A stretch of 58,055 nt of DNA from Acidimicrobiales bacterium. Its GTDB lineage: Bacteria; Actinomycetota; Actinomycetes; Mycobacteriales; QHCE01. This document shows positions 49,925 through 58,055 of this stretch, piece after piece. The translations under genes and the position numbers were made by a program. The stretch lies in NCBI GenBank assembly GCA_003243955.1, contig QHCE01000016.1:1-58055 (forward strand), written 5' to 3'. A model generated the notes under the pieces. The model was not told where the DNA came from, did no database searches, and saw only the letters and a list, made by a program, of their open reading frames with translations. Every line of letters begins with the position of its first letter. Within the stretch, counting starts at the first letter, position 1.

Positions 49925-50440
49925 TTACGTACTCGTAAGCTCTGCGACATCGATGCGGTCGACAGGGCGATCAAGCGCTCTTTTGTATTGGATCAACTCG
50001 TCTTTGGGCATCACATTGCATTCCACGCCGAAGATGCCGCGGCGAAGGGACGAGCAATAGTTGATTGCTTGGTCCTCCCAACGGTCTTCGAGGATGTTAA
50101 AAAAGCGAGGGTTGGAGGCGGAATCTGCGAGCTCGATGCGTTGGGTGCCGAAGTCAACCTTGGCAAACGTGAGGTCCCAGCTCTTGCTGTAGTAGTACTG
50201 GGGCCCCCAGACGATGTGTTTCTCAATGTCGATCAGCAATTGTCGTGCTTGATCTAGAGGCACGTAAAGATCGATGTCCACTACTTCACGACTTCCTCCC
50301 CAAGCCCGCGCGGCTAATCCGCCAATGACCTGATAGGGAGTCCCGTGCCTTTCCAGAGCACCTACGATCCATGCCAGTGCTGGGCCGACACGTTCTTGTT
50401 CGGCAAGCGCCTTTGGTTCCTCGGGCATCATATTTTTCAT
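49925..50440 (-). CDS. Nucleotidyltransferase-like protein (AbiEii/MNT type)
   Basis: 171 residues. 'PYQVIGGLAARAWGGSREVVDIDLYVP' (about 34-60) is a nucleotidyltransferase core: GG followed by the metal-binding D-x-D (DID at 55-57). 'LTFAKVDFGTQRIELAD' supplies the third acidic strand. Such domains act as toxins (AbiEii, MenT) or as antitoxins (MNT). Its partner could be the convergent antitoxin 16 nt away, though that orientation is unusual. It carries no HEPN partner. ATG 50440. Confidence 0.78.
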   Translation of the reverse strand: MKNMMPEEPKALAEQERVGPALAWIVGALERHGTPYQVIGGLAARAWGGSREVVDIDLYVPLDQARQLLIDIEKHIVWGPQYYYSKSWDLTFAKVDFGTQRIELADSASNPRFFNILEDRWEDQAINYCSSLRRGIFGVECNVMPKDELIQYKRALDRPVDRIDVAELTST

Positions 50441-50516
50441 AATTCTTTCTTACTCTTCTCTTTGGTGGCCCCGATGAATGTGGGCGAAGCGAAGTCACGT
50501 AGCATTGTTTAATAGT

Positions 50517-50661
50517 TCCACCAAAGACCGCTGGTCGCTGCTTATACAGCTGAAAAAGTTGGCTCACGCCGACGGCCCGCGCAGGTAGGACGGTCAGCGA
50601 AATATCTGGTAGCGACACTGCCGTTTAACGCCCCGTGCGCCTTGCGCCGGGGCGTTTTTGA
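50517..50661 (+). promoter_or_regulatory. Putative ribosomal protein L10 leader with attenuator
   Basis: The 5' region contains CCAAAGACCGCTGGTCGC (hairpin GACC-GCT-GGTC) and CCCGCGCAGGT, features I recall from L10-binding leaders in front of actinobacterial rplJ. It ends with the intrinsic terminator at 50627-50659. L10-L12 binding would regulate read-through into rplJ-rplL (established for this leader class). Covariance search not run. Confidence 0.55.
50627..50659 (+). terminator. Intrinsic terminator in the rplJ leader
   Basis: AACGCCCCG (50627-50635) pairs with CGGGGCGTT (50648-50656), extended inside by GCGC-CTT-GCGC. A run of T's (50655-50659) follows. It sits 84 nt before rplJ, so it is most likely an attenuator. 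Confidence 0.8.
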
Positions 50662-50743
50662 TGCCGACTTTTTTCAGCCTCAGTGCCGCTTTAGCTAAAG
50701 CGGCCGTAGTAGGACCAGCTCAACACGTCCCGAGAGGAGGAAT

Positions 50744-51298
50744 ATGATCCAGGTAATGGAGCGTCCTGACAGTGCAAACCGGCTGGCTAAAAATGACGTA
50801 GTTGCCGCACTGGCTCGGCAGTTCCGCGAGTCTTCGGCAACTGTGCTTACCGAGTATCGCGGTTTGAGCGTTTCGCAGCTTAAAACACTGCGTCGGTCGT
50901 TAGGTAGCGATACGAGTTATGCCGTCACCAAGAACACGTTGGCCAAGCTTGCCGCACGGGAGGCGGGCCTGACTGAGCTTGCCGAACTGCTGGTAGGTCC
51001 GACTGCTATCGCTTTTGTTGGCGGCGACCCAGTAGACGCCGCGAAAGGGCTGCGGAACTTCACCAAGGAGAACCCGGCTTTGGTGATCAAAGGCGGCGTG
51101 CTTGACGGCAAACCGCTCAGCGTCGCGGAGATCAACAAACTTGCTGACCTTGAATCGCGTGAGGTTCTCTTGGCCAAGCTGGCCGGCGCTATGAAGGCCA
51201 ACTTGAGTAACGCGGCCGCGTTGTTCCAGGCACCACTAGCTCAGTTCGCCAGGCTGGCTGCGGCTCTTCAAGATAAGAAAGCCGCTACCGAGCAGTAG
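50744..51298 (+). CDS. rplJ: 50S ribosomal protein L10
   Basis: 184 residues. '[21 protein letters not shown]', '[13 protein letters not shown]' and '[10 protein letters not shown]' are diagnostic. The C-terminal helix binds L7/L12 dimers. GAGAGGAGG precedes ATG 50744 by 5 nt. Start of the rplJ-rplL operon behind an L10-type leader. Confidence 0.98.
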   Translation: MIQVMERPDSANRLAKNDVVAALARQFRESSATVLTEYRGLSVSQLKTLRRSLGSDTSYAVTKNTLAKLAAREAGLTELAELLVGPTAIAFVGGDPVDAAKGLRNFTKENPALVIKGGVLDGKPLSVAEINKLADLESREVLLAKLAGAMKANLSNAAALFQAPLAQFARLAAALQDKKAATEQ

Positions 51299-51388
51299 TT
51301 TCGGTTGCCGTACCGCTAGCTCAAGCACAACGTCACAGCATGCAGTAGCTCTACCTATATTTTGGCATATCACGAAAGGACGCCTAAC

Positions 51389-51775
51389 ATGGCGAAGCTC
51401 AAAACCGAAGATTTGCTCGAAACTTTCAAGGAGATGAGTCTCCTTGAGTTGTCTGAGTTTGTGAAGCAGTTCGAAGACACCTTTGACGTCACGGCTGCGG
51501 CTCCAGTCGCTTTTGCTGCCGCACCTGCTGCCGGCGACGCGGGTGCTGGCGCGGAGGAAGAGAAGGACGAGTTCGACGTCGTTCTCGAGGCCGCTGGTGA
51601 CAAGAAGATTCAGGTCATCAAAGAGGTGCGCGCGTTGACTAGCCTGGGCCTTAAAGAGGCAAAGGATTTGGTCGAGAGTGCACCCAAGGCACTCCTGGAG
51701 AAAGTAGCCAAGGACGCTGCCGAGAAGGCAAAAGAGCAGCTCGAAGGCGCCGGCGCTACCGTCACCTTGAAGTAA
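51389..51775 (+). CDS. rplL: 50S ribosomal protein L7/L12
   Basis: 128 residues. N-terminal dimerisation domain '[24 protein letters not shown]', Ala/Gly-rich hinge, and C-terminal factor-binding domain '[40 protein letters not shown]'. ATG 51389 with GAAAGGA 8 nt upstream; a longer frame to 51362 is not used. Confidence 0.98.
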   Translation: MAKLKTEDLLETFKEMSLLELSEFVKQFEDTFDVTAAAPVAFAAAPAAGDAGAGAEEEKDEFDVVLEAAGDKKIQVIKEVRALTSLGLKEAKDLVESAPKALLEKVAKDAAEKAKEQLEGAGATVTLK

Positions 51776-51789
51776 CTGTCCTACCTCAT

Positions 51790-51826
51790 CAGGGGGTGTT
51801 GACTCGTCAAGAGTCAGCACCCCCTG
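51790..51826 (+). terminator. Terminator-like hairpin after rplL
   Basis: CAGGGGGTGTTGACTC (51790-51805) pairs with GAGTCAGCACCCCCTG (51811-51826), 16 bp with one G-U and a GTCAA loop. There is no T-run. It probably ends or attenuates the rplJL transcript. Confidence 0.65.
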
Positions 51827-51852
51827 AGCTATATGCGAAAAGCTTCTAGTTT

Positions 51853-51902
51853 GGACTTGCCTTACAGGAAAGCCTAATGATACTTTCCTGTAAGGCAAGT
51901 CC
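51853..51902. promoter_or_regulatory. Perfect 20-bp inverted repeat, probable operator
   Basis: GGACTTGCCTTACAGGAAAG (51853-51872) and its exact reverse complement (51883-51902) flank CCTAATGATA. It lies 13 nt before the membrane protein start, and the same operon encodes a winged-helix regulator, so autoregulation through this site is the natural hypothesis. Confidence 0.6.
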
Positions 51903-51915
51903 ACTAGGAGGAATT

Positions 51916-52428
51916 ATGTATCCCAAAGCAAAACCCCACGAGGAAGCCGAGCGCCAGAACAAGACCCGTACCCCTGAAGAAGCCGCCGCGGCGCTGGCGG
52001 AAATCGAAGCTCGCAGGCGACAGATCGCGCCGGAGTTTGCAAGGCTTCGGTGGACCTGGCCCCTGGGGGCGATAAGTATCATTGTAGGCGCTGTTGCTAG
52101 AGATATCCTTACCAGGTATCCTCTCCACCCCCTCATCCTCTTTCCGCTGTCCATCGCCTTATTAGCCGGCATCCTGGCGTACTCGCGAAGAAGGGCAGCA
52201 AAACGGTTGTTACTCGCCACGCCGCCGCCTGTTTTGAAGCTAGTGAAGACCGTAAATTTCTCCCTGTTAGTACTGTATTTTGGGACTATTTTCTTCGTCC
52301 TCCTGGTGTTCCAATGGAATTACTGGACCCCAGCAGCCATATTTACAGCTGTCGTCATGGTAATCACGGGCCCGCTGGTGCGGCGGACCATAACAGCCAT
52401 GCTGTCGCGTGATCGAGCTCATGGTTAA
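51916..52428 (+). CDS. Small membrane protein of a regulator operon
   Basis: 170 residues from ATG 51916 (AGGAGG at 51906-51911). A charged N-terminal region with 'ETRTPEEAAAALAEIEARRRQIAPEF'-like helix precedes four hydrophobic segments arranged in two pairs (about 50-70, 73-93, 113-135, 139-158). No family recognised. It overlaps the downstream winged-helix regulator by up to 20 nt, and this pairing resembles PadR/MarR-like regulator plus membrane-protein stress modules (inference). Confidence 0.8.
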   Translation: MYPKAKPHEEAERQNKTRTPEEAAAALAEIEARRRQIAPEFARLRWTWPLGAISIIVGAVARDILTRYPLHPLILFPLSIALLAGILAYSRRRAAKRLLLATPPPVLKLVKTVNFSLLVLYFGTIFFVLLVFQWNYWTPAAIFTAVVMVITGPLVRRTITAMLSRDRAHG

Positions 52429-52759
52429 GCACTCTGAGCAGCTTGATCCGCTGATTCACGAGGCAGCCCGGTTTTCGATTATGGCCCTGCTGGCCCCCTC
52501 GGTGCCGCTAGAATTCCAGTTTCTGCGGAAGGCAGTAGAACTTAGTGAGTCGGCGCTCTCAAAACACTTGGCTGCCCTCTCTCGCGCGGGCTATGTTGAA
52601 CTCCACAAGCATATGGTGGGCAAACCCCGGCGCACCACAGTGCAGCTCACTGCCGCTGGGCGGCGCGCCTTCGGCCACCACGTATCCGCCTTGGAGCAGA
52701 TCATTGCCACAGCGAAAGGTGCGACGAGTCTGGTTGTGACCCCAGACCACGACGGCTAG
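52409..52759 (+). CDS. Winged-helix transcriptional regulator (HTH_34/MarR-like)
   Basis: 116 residues from GTG 52409, or 112 from ATG 52421. 'HEAARFSIMALLAPSVPLEFQFLRKAVELSESALSKHLAALSRAGYVELHKHMVGKPRRTTVQLTAAGRRAF' is a compact winged helix with the recognition helix 'SESALSKHLAALSRAGYV' and wing 'GKPRRTTVQLT'. It is co-translated with the upstream membrane protein and likely binds the palindrome at 51853-51902. Confidence 0.88.
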   Translation: MIELMVKHSEQLDPLIHEAARFSIMALLAPSVPLEFQFLRKAVELSESALSKHLAALSRAGYVELHKHMVGKPRRTTVQLTAAGRRAFGHHVSALEQIIATAKGATSLVVTPDHDG

Positions 52760-53159
52760 CTCGGCTAACCGCCCTTGCGGTACGTCTATACCTACCCATA
52801 TGCCTACCCACAGCGCTAGATAACTCCCCGCACACTCTTGACTCTTTCGATTCCGGCAGGCACCATATACGCAAGGCATGTATCCCTGGGTGCGAGGAGA
52901 AAGATCCCAGCCCGGGTTCGACAGTGTTGTGCCACTGAGCTAGAGTATTAATTTGCGCTGTTCTCTAGCTTTTCTCCCGTGTCTTCAACCATCAGGTGTG
53001 TCCGGAAATTTGGCGTGTTCATCACGTATATGCGTTTCCTATCACTCCACGATCTAGTACGCCTAGCGTATGCCGCGAAGTCGTAAGCACCCGGGGTTAG
53101 GCAAGAGCTGACGCATCATGCACCGGCGTACAACCAATCCGGACTCGGAAGGACGCATC
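52760..53159. other. rpoB upstream region
   Basis: About 400 nt without a gene. It should hold the rpoBC promoter. A/T-rich stretches with TAGAGTATTAAT (52942-52953) and a CTCTAGCT/AGCTAGAG inverted pair (52939-52975) are the best candidates, but I cannot place a start site. A tRNA-like stretch near 52915-52945 is not a complete tRNA. Confidence 0.45.
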
Positions 53160-56100
53160 TTGGCAGGCACCAGCCTCGAACCCCGGACTCCTTCAACTAG
53201 CTCACATGGCCTCGAACCAGAACGCATCTCATTCGGCAAAATTGTCGAAGAGCTTCAGGTACCCAACCTGTTGGCGCTCCAGTCTGAATCTTTCGACTGG
53301 CTGGTCGGTAACGACGCTTTTCGGTTACGAAGCGGCGAACAGACGCTAGCCAGTGGCCTAGGTGAAGTACTCGAAGAAATTTCTCCCATTGAGGATTTCT
53401 CCGGCTCGATGTCCTTATCTTTCAGCAATCCTCGCTTTGAGGATGTGAAGGCGCCCATCGAAGAGTGTAAAGAAAAAGACCTCACCTACTGTGCTCCGGT
53501 CTTCGTCACAGCAGAGTTCATCAACAACACCACTGGCGAGATCAAGAGCCAGACTGTTTTCATGGGCGACTTCCCGATGATGACGCCGAAAGGCACGTTC
53601 ATCATCAACGGGACCGAGCGCGTAGTGGTCTCGCAGCTGGTGCGCTCGCCCGGTGTGTATTTCGACCGGCAGCCGGACAAGACGTCAGATAAAGACATCA
53701 CCAGTGTCAAAGTAATTCCTAGCCGTGGTGCTTGGCTCGAGTTTGACATCGACAAGCGCGACACGGTGGGAATTCGCATCGACCGCAAGCGCCGCCAGCC
53801 CGTCACGGTGTTCCTCAAAGCGCTGGGTTGGACCGCGGATCGGATCCGTGAGCATTTTGCCGACAGCCCAGTCATGCTCACTACGCTGGAAAAAGACCAC
53901 ATCGGTAATGCTGATGAGGCGCTGCTCGACATTTACCGCAAGCTACGTCCAGGCGAACCGCCCACGCGGGAAAACGCCCAGACGCTGCTGGACAACTTGT
54001 TCTTCAACCCCAAGCGCTACGATCTGGCCAGGGTAGGGCGGTACAAGCTTAACCGCAAGCTTGACATCGACGAGCCCATCGCCACCAACGTGCTGACCGA
54101 AGCTGACATTATCGCCACCATCGACTATTTGGTGAAGCTGCACGCGGACGAGCCAGGCTTTGAGACCGACGACATTGACCACTTCGGAAATAGAAGACTC
54201 CGTACGGTCGGTGAGCTGATCCAGAACCAGATTCGGGTCGGGCTGTCGCGCATGGAGCGTGTGGTGCGTGAGCGCATGACCACGCAGGACGTGGAGGCGA
54301 TTACTCCGCAGACTCTGATCAACATCCGACCGGTCGTGGCGTCTATTCGGGAATTCTTCGGCACTAGTCAGCTCTCCCAGTTCATGGACCAGGTCAACCC
54401 GCTCGCCGGGCTCACCCACCGTCGGCGCCTATCCGCGCTAGGCCCTGGTGGCCTTTCGCGCGAACGTGCCGGCATGGAAGTTCGGGACGTGCACCCGTCT
54501 CACTACGGCCGTATGTGCCCGATTGAGACTCCAGAAGGGCCGAACATCGGCCTGATCGGTGCGCTGTCGGCGTTCGCTAGGGTCAATGCCTTCGGTTTCA
54601 TCGAGACGCCGTACCGCAAAGTTTCCGATGGCCGCGTCACGCACCAGATCGACTACCTCACGGCTGACTTTGAAGATCGCTACGTCATCGCACAGGCCAA
54701 TGCTCCCCTCGACGATCAAGGTAACTTTGTCGAGGAGCGCGTGTTGGTGCGCAAGAAAGGTGGCGAAGTCGACCTGATTCCGCCAAACGCGGTGGACTAC
54801 ATGGACGTATCGCCGCGCCAAATGGTGTCTGTGGCCACGGCTATGATTCCATTCCTGGAGCACGACGACGCCAACCGCGCGCTGATGGGTGCGAACATGC
54901 AGCGGCAGGCTGTCCCGCTGCTGCGCAATGAGGCCCCGCTGGTAGGTACCGGCATGGAATATCGGGCCGCGGTGGACGCTGGCGACGTACAAGTTTCTGA
55001 GCAAGCTGGTGTGGTCGAAGAAGTCTGTGCCGACTATGTCACTGTGATGCACGACGACGGCACGAGACGTACCTACTTGCTCAATAAATTCCGTCGCTCC
55101 AACCAAGGCACGTGCATCAACCAACGCCCGATCGTGCGGCAAGGTGACCGGGTCGAGATTGGGCAGGTCATCGCCGATGGTCCTTGCACCGACACTGGCG
55201 AGATGGCGCTTGGCAAAAACATGCTGGTTGCGTTCATGGCCTGGGAAGGTCTGAACTACGAAGACGCGATCATCCTGTCGGAGCGAATCGTACAAGACGA
55301 CGTGCTCACATCGATCCACATCGATGAGCATGAGGTCGACGCCCGTGATACCAAGCTTGGGCCCGAAGAAGTTACGCGGGACATCCCGAACGTCTCTGAG
55401 GATGTTTTGGCAGATCTCGACGAGCGTGGGATCATCCGCATCGGTGCCGAGGTCGGCCAGGGCGATGTGCTAGTTGGCAAGGTCACGCCAAAGGGTGAGA
55501 CTGAGCTGACGCCGGAAGAACGTTTACTGCGAGCCATCTTCGGCGAGAAAGCTCGCGAAGTCCGCGACACATCCCTGAAAGTGCCGCACGGCGAGAGCGG
55601 CACTGTGATCGGGGTGCGCACCTTCAACCGTGATGCTGGCGATGAGCTGGCCCCCGGAGTAAACGATTTGGTCCGGGTTTACGTCGCGCAGAAGCGTAAG
55701 ATCCAAGATGGCGACAAGCTCGCGGGCCGACACGGCAACAAAGGCGTGATCGCCAAGATCTTGCCTGCCGAAGACATGCCGTTCCTGCCAGATGGCACGC
55801 CGGTAGATGTAGTGCTCAACCCGCTTGGTGTGCCAGGGCGAATGAACATCGGCCAGATCTTGGAAACTCACCTAGGGTGGGTGGCAAACCAAGGCTGGGA
55901 TGTCTCCGCATCGTCGGTAGCCTCAAAGGATTGGGCAGTGGAGCTAACAGGCCGCGGTGGCGGCAAGGGTGCCCCGCGGACAAACGTTGCCTCGCCGGTG
56001 TTCGACGGTGCGCGCGAAGAAGAGATCACCGGTTTGTTGGCTTCCGCGCTACCAAACCGTGATGGCAAGCAGCTCGTTGCCTCCGATGGCAAGGCAGTAC

Positions 56101-56603
56101 TGTTCGACGGTCGCACTGGCGAGCCATTCCCAGAGCCCGTCACGGTCGGATACATCTACATCCTGAAGCTGTCTCACCTCGTGGATGACAAGATCCACGC
56201 TCGCTCCACCGGTCCGTACTCGATGATCACGCAGCAGCCTCTGGGTGGTAAGGCGCAGTTCGGTGGTCAGCGGTTTGGTGAGATGGAATGCTGGGCTATG
56301 CAGGCCTACGGCGCCTCCTACGCGCTACAGGAACTGCTCACCATCAAGTCCGACGATATTCTGGGCCGAGTCAAGGTCTATGAGGCGATCGTCAAGGGCG
56401 AGAACATTCCCGAGCCGGGTATTCCAGAATCATTCAAGGTGCTACTCAAAGAGCTGCAGTCTCTGTGCCTCAACGTTGAGGTGCTGTCCAGCGACGGGGC
56501 GACTGTGGAGATGAGGGATACCGACGATGAGGTGTTCCGAGCGGCCGAGGAACTAGGCATCGACCTCTCCCGTCGTGAACCTTCATCTGTAGAAGAAGTC
56601 TAG
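53160..56603 (+). CDS. rpoB: DNA-directed RNA polymerase subunit beta
   Basis: 1147 residues from TTG 53160, which has GGAAGGA 6-7 nt upstream. An ATG at 53118 gives 1161 residues but has no ribosome-binding site. Mycobacterial rpoB also starts with TTG. All conserved blocks are present, from '[15 protein letters not shown]' to '[19 protein letters not shown]' at the C-terminus. In the rifampicin region the sequence reads '[25 protein letters not shown]': E. coli positions 518 and 522, usually Asn and Ser, are Val (54393-54395) and Ala (54405-54407). rpoC follows after 187 nt. Confidence 0.98.
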   Translation: MAGTSLEPRTPSTSSHGLEPERISFGKIVEELQVPNLLALQSESFDWLVGNDAFRLRSGEQTLASGLGEVLEEISPIEDFSGSMSLSFSNPRFEDVKAPIEECKEKDLTYCAPVFVTAEFINNTTGEIKSQTVFMGDFPMMTPKGTFIINGTERVVVSQLVRSPGVYFDRQPDKTSDKDITSVKVIPSRGAWLEFDIDKRDTVGIRIDRKRRQPVTVFLKALGWTADRIREHFADSPVMLTTLEKDHIGNADEALLDIYRKLRPGEPPTRENAQTLLDNLFFNPKRYDLARVGRYKLNRKLDIDEPIATNVLTEADIIATIDYLVKLHADEPGFETDDIDHFGNRRLRTVGELIQNQIRVGLSRMERVVRERMTTQDVEAITPQTLINIRPVVASIREFFGTSQLSQFMDQVNPLAGLTHRRRLSALGPGGLSRERAGMEVRDVHPSHYGRMCPIETPEGPNIGLIGALSAFARVNAFGFIETPYRKVSDGRVTHQIDYLTADFEDRYVIAQANAPLDDQGNFVEERVLVRKKGGEVDLIPPNAVDYMDVSPRQMVSVATAMIPFLEHDDANRALMGANMQRQAVPLLRNEAPLVGTGMEYRAAVDAGDVQVSEQAGVVEEVCADYVTVMHDDGTRRTYLLNKFRRSNQGTCINQRPIVRQGDRVEIGQVIADGPCTDTGEMALGKNMLVAFMAWEGLNYEDAIILSERIVQDDVLTSIHIDEHEVDARDTKLGPEEVTRDIPNVSEDVLADLDERGIIRIGAEVGQGDVLVGKVTPKGETELTPEERLLRAIFGEKAREVRDTSLKVPHGESGTVIGVRTFNRDAGDELAPGVNDLVRVYVAQKRKIQDGDKLAGRHGNKGVIAKILPAEDMPFLPDGTPVDVVLNPLGVPGRMNIGQILETHLGWVANQGWDVSASSVASKDWAVELTGRGGGKGAPRTNVASPVFDGAREEEITGLLASALPNRDGKQLVASDGKAVLFDGRTGEPFPEPVTVGYIYILKLSHLVDDKIHARSTGPYSMITQQPLGGKAQFGGQRFGEMECWAMQAYGASYALQELLTIKSDDILGRVKVYEAIVKGENIPEPGIPESFKVLLKELQSLCLNVEVLSSDGATVEMRDTDDEVFRAAEELGIDLSRREPSSVEEV

Positions 56604-56663
56604 GGGGCCTCGCCGTTGTTGTTGAAGTCTGTGAGACCCACGCTCGCTTCCGTCTCCGCGCCT

Positions 56664-56682
56664 CGCGTATCGCCAATACGCG
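56664..56682. repeat. 7-bp inverted repeat in the rpoB-rpoC spacer
   Basis: CGCGTAT (56664-56670) and ATACGCG (56676-56682) around CGCCA. Function unknown; too short for an effective terminator, which would be unlikely between rpoB and rpoC. Confidence 0.4.
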
Positions 56683-56790
56683 TCGGCTTGTGTGACGAAA
56701 CCGATCGTCGCCCTCACATTCAATGCGGCCTAGGCGCCGGAACCCCTTTTGCTAAGCGCTCTGAACTACTAACTCAGAAGAGGTAAAGAA

Positions 56791-58055
56791 GTGCTTGATG
56801 TGAACTTCTTTGATGAACTGCGGATCGGTCTTGCTACAGCTGACGATATTCGCCGCTGGTCGCATGGTGAGGTGAAAAAGCCGGAGACGATCAACTATCG
56901 CACGCTCAAGCCTGAGAAGGATGGCTTGTTCTGCGAGAAGATTTTCGGCCCCACCCGGGACTGGGAGTGCTACTGCGGTAAGTACAAGCGAGTGCGTTTC
57001 AAGGGCATCATTTGTGAACGCTGTGGTGTAGAGGTCACTCGCGCCAAAGTGCGTCGTGAGCGGATGGGGCACATTGAGTTGGCCGCCCCGGTCACCCACA
57101 TTTGGTACTTCAAAGGTGTACCGAGCCGCTTAGGGTACCTGCTCGACGTTGCGCCCAAGGACCTAGAGAAGATCATTTACTTCTCCGCGTACTTGATCAC
57201 CAGCGTGAACACCGACACCCGGCACCGCGACCTCTCCACCGTGGAGTCGGAAATCTCCGTCGAGCGCAAACGCGTCGAAGACCGTCGCGATTCCGACATC
57301 GAGGCCCGAGCCGCCAAGCTGGAAGCCGATCTGGCTGAGCTGGAAGCCGGCGGCGCTAAGAGCGATGTGCGCCGCAAGGTCAAAGAAGGCGGCGAGCGCG
57401 AAATGCGCCAGCTGCGCGATCGTGCGCAGCGTGAGCTCGATCGGCTTGAGGAGATCGTCAGCACCTTCCGCAAGCTCGAGCCGGGTCAGCTGATTATAGA
57501 TGAGCTGCTCTACCGTGAGCTGCGCGATCGCTTCGGTGAATATTTCGAAGGCGGCATGGGTGCTACCGCGCTGAAGGTGCTGCTAGAAAACTTTGACCTG
57601 GCTGCTGAGGCTGAGAAGCTTCGCGAGATCATTCGCAGTGGTAAGGGTCAGAAAAAGATCCGTGCGCTCAAGCGGCTGAAGGTTGTGTCGAACTTCCTGC
57701 ACACCCACAACAGCCCTGTCTCCATGGTGCTCGACTCGGTTCCGGTGATTCCGCCGGACCTGCGTCCGATGGTGCAGCTCGATGGTGGCCGGTTCGCCAC
57801 CTCTGACCTTAACGATCTCTACCGCCGAGTGATCAACCGAAACAACCGGCTTAAGCGGCTGATGGATCTGGGCGCGCCTGAGATCATCGTGAACAACGAG
57901 AAGCGGATGCTGCAAGAGTCCGTGGACGCACTGTTCGACAACGGCCGACGTGGTCGCCCGGTGACTGGACCGGGCAACCGGCCGCTGAAGTCGCTGGCTG
58001 ACATGCTCAAGGGCAAGCAAGGCCGTTTCCGGCAGAACCTGCTCGGCAAGCGCGT
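56791..58055 (+). CDS. rpoC: DNA-directed RNA polymerase subunit beta' (5' part)
   Basis: The frame starts at GTG 56791 (AGAGG 11 nt upstream) and is open to the window edge, about 421 codons. The N-terminal zinc-binding domain is present: '[23 protein letters not shown]' with CxC and CxxC pairs (about 62-85). The following '[32 protein letters not shown]' is invariant. A charged coiled-coil insertion (about 140-230) is normal for actinobacteria. Truncated only by the end of the window. Confidence 0.98.
   Translation, partial: MLDVNFFDELRIGLATADDIRRWSHGEVKKPETINYRTLKPEKDGLFCEKIFGPTRDWECYCGKYKRVRFKGIICERCGVEVTRAKVRRERMGHIELAAPVTHIWYFKGVPSRLGYLLDVAPKDLEKIIYFSAYLITSVNTDTRHRDLSTVESEISVERKRVEDRRDSDIEARAAKLEADLAELEAGGAKSDVRRKVKEGGEREMRQLRDRAQRELDRLEEIVSTFRKLEPGQLIIDELLYRELRDRFGEYFEGGMGATALKVLLENFDLAAEAEKLREIIRSGKGQKKIRALKRLKVVSNFLHTHNSPVSMVLDSVPVIPPDLRPMVQLDGGRFATSDLNDLYRRVINRNNRLKRLMDLGAPEIIVNNEKRMLQESVDALFDNGRRGRPVTGPGNRPLKSLADMLKGKQGRFRQNLLGKR

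Noticed and set aside
52880-52990. Minus-strand tRNA gene near CTAGCTCAGTGGC
   Set aside because: A D-arm-like TAGCTCAGTGGC is present, but anticodon stem, T-loop in the right orientation and acceptor stem cannot be formed.

Overview
The window is chromosomal DNA of an actinobacterium, most likely from the Mycobacteriales/Pseudonocardiales side of the class. This rests on gene order and protein families: prfB-ftsE-ftsX-(M23 peptidase)-smpB-ssrA at the left; rpmG followed by two MaoC/HadAB-type dehydratases, then an aminotransferase, tRNA-Trp, secE, nusG, rplK, rplA, rplJ, rplL, rpoB and rpoC at the right; DUF2207, DUF1023-like and NsdA-like regulator families; and a tmRNA tag ending SLALAA. 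I do not name a genus. Many genes have a TANNNT -10 box 6-8 nt before the start codon, so leaderless mRNAs are probably common.

Layout. 1-11 kb: peptide release factor 2, an abhydrolase-like pseudoenzyme, FtsEX with a secreted coiled-coil M23 peptidase (division and wall hydrolysis), a DMT transporter, SmpB, a ferredoxin-NADP reductase, a DUF2207 membrane protein and tmRNA with a strong terminator. 11-14.5 kb: a GNAT/P-loop pair, an HMCES/YedK DNA-protein crosslink protein, a MOSC protein and a VapBC module with a palindromic operator. 14.5-20.8 kb is an accessory island: an ATPase_2/DUF234 ATPase, two broken IS66 pieces, an AT-richer array of XRE helix-turn-helix modules ending in a DUF5753-like domain and split by a frameshift, and a gene with an in-frame stop. 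Much of it (about 14.5-19.9 kb) is bracketed by an intact vapC and a 147-bp copy of its 3' end. This is the part most likely to hold something undescribed.

20.8-26.6 kb: molybdenum cofactor and molybdoenzyme block (membrane molybdopterin oxidoreductase, a GT-C glycosyltransferase, MoeB/MoeZ-rhodanese, MoaA, MoaD). 26.7-34.5 kb: NAD(P)-binding protein, Bcp peroxiredoxin, VOC protein with a translationally coupled partner, a SolA-like oxidase, a thiM-thiE-thiD operon and an NsdA-like regulator. 35-38.6 kb: a membrane GAF-GGDEF-EAL protein and a RarD transporter. 38.7-46.6 kb: tRNA-Thr, tRNA-Met, rpmG, two MaoC dehydratases, three membrane glycosyltransferases (envelope glycan assembly, inferred) and an aminotransferase. 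46.8 kb to the end: tRNA-Trp, protein export, transcription and ribosomal genes, and RNA polymerase beta and beta' (the latter cut by the window edge). Between rplA and rplJ lie an orphan antitoxin and a nucleotidyltransferase; between rplL and rpoB lies a small membrane protein plus winged-helix regulator behind a perfect 20-bp palindrome.

A dispersed palindromic element occurs four times: twice between tRNA-Thr and tRNA-Met, once between rplK and rplA, and once inside the coding sequence of moeB, where it is translated as a domain linker.
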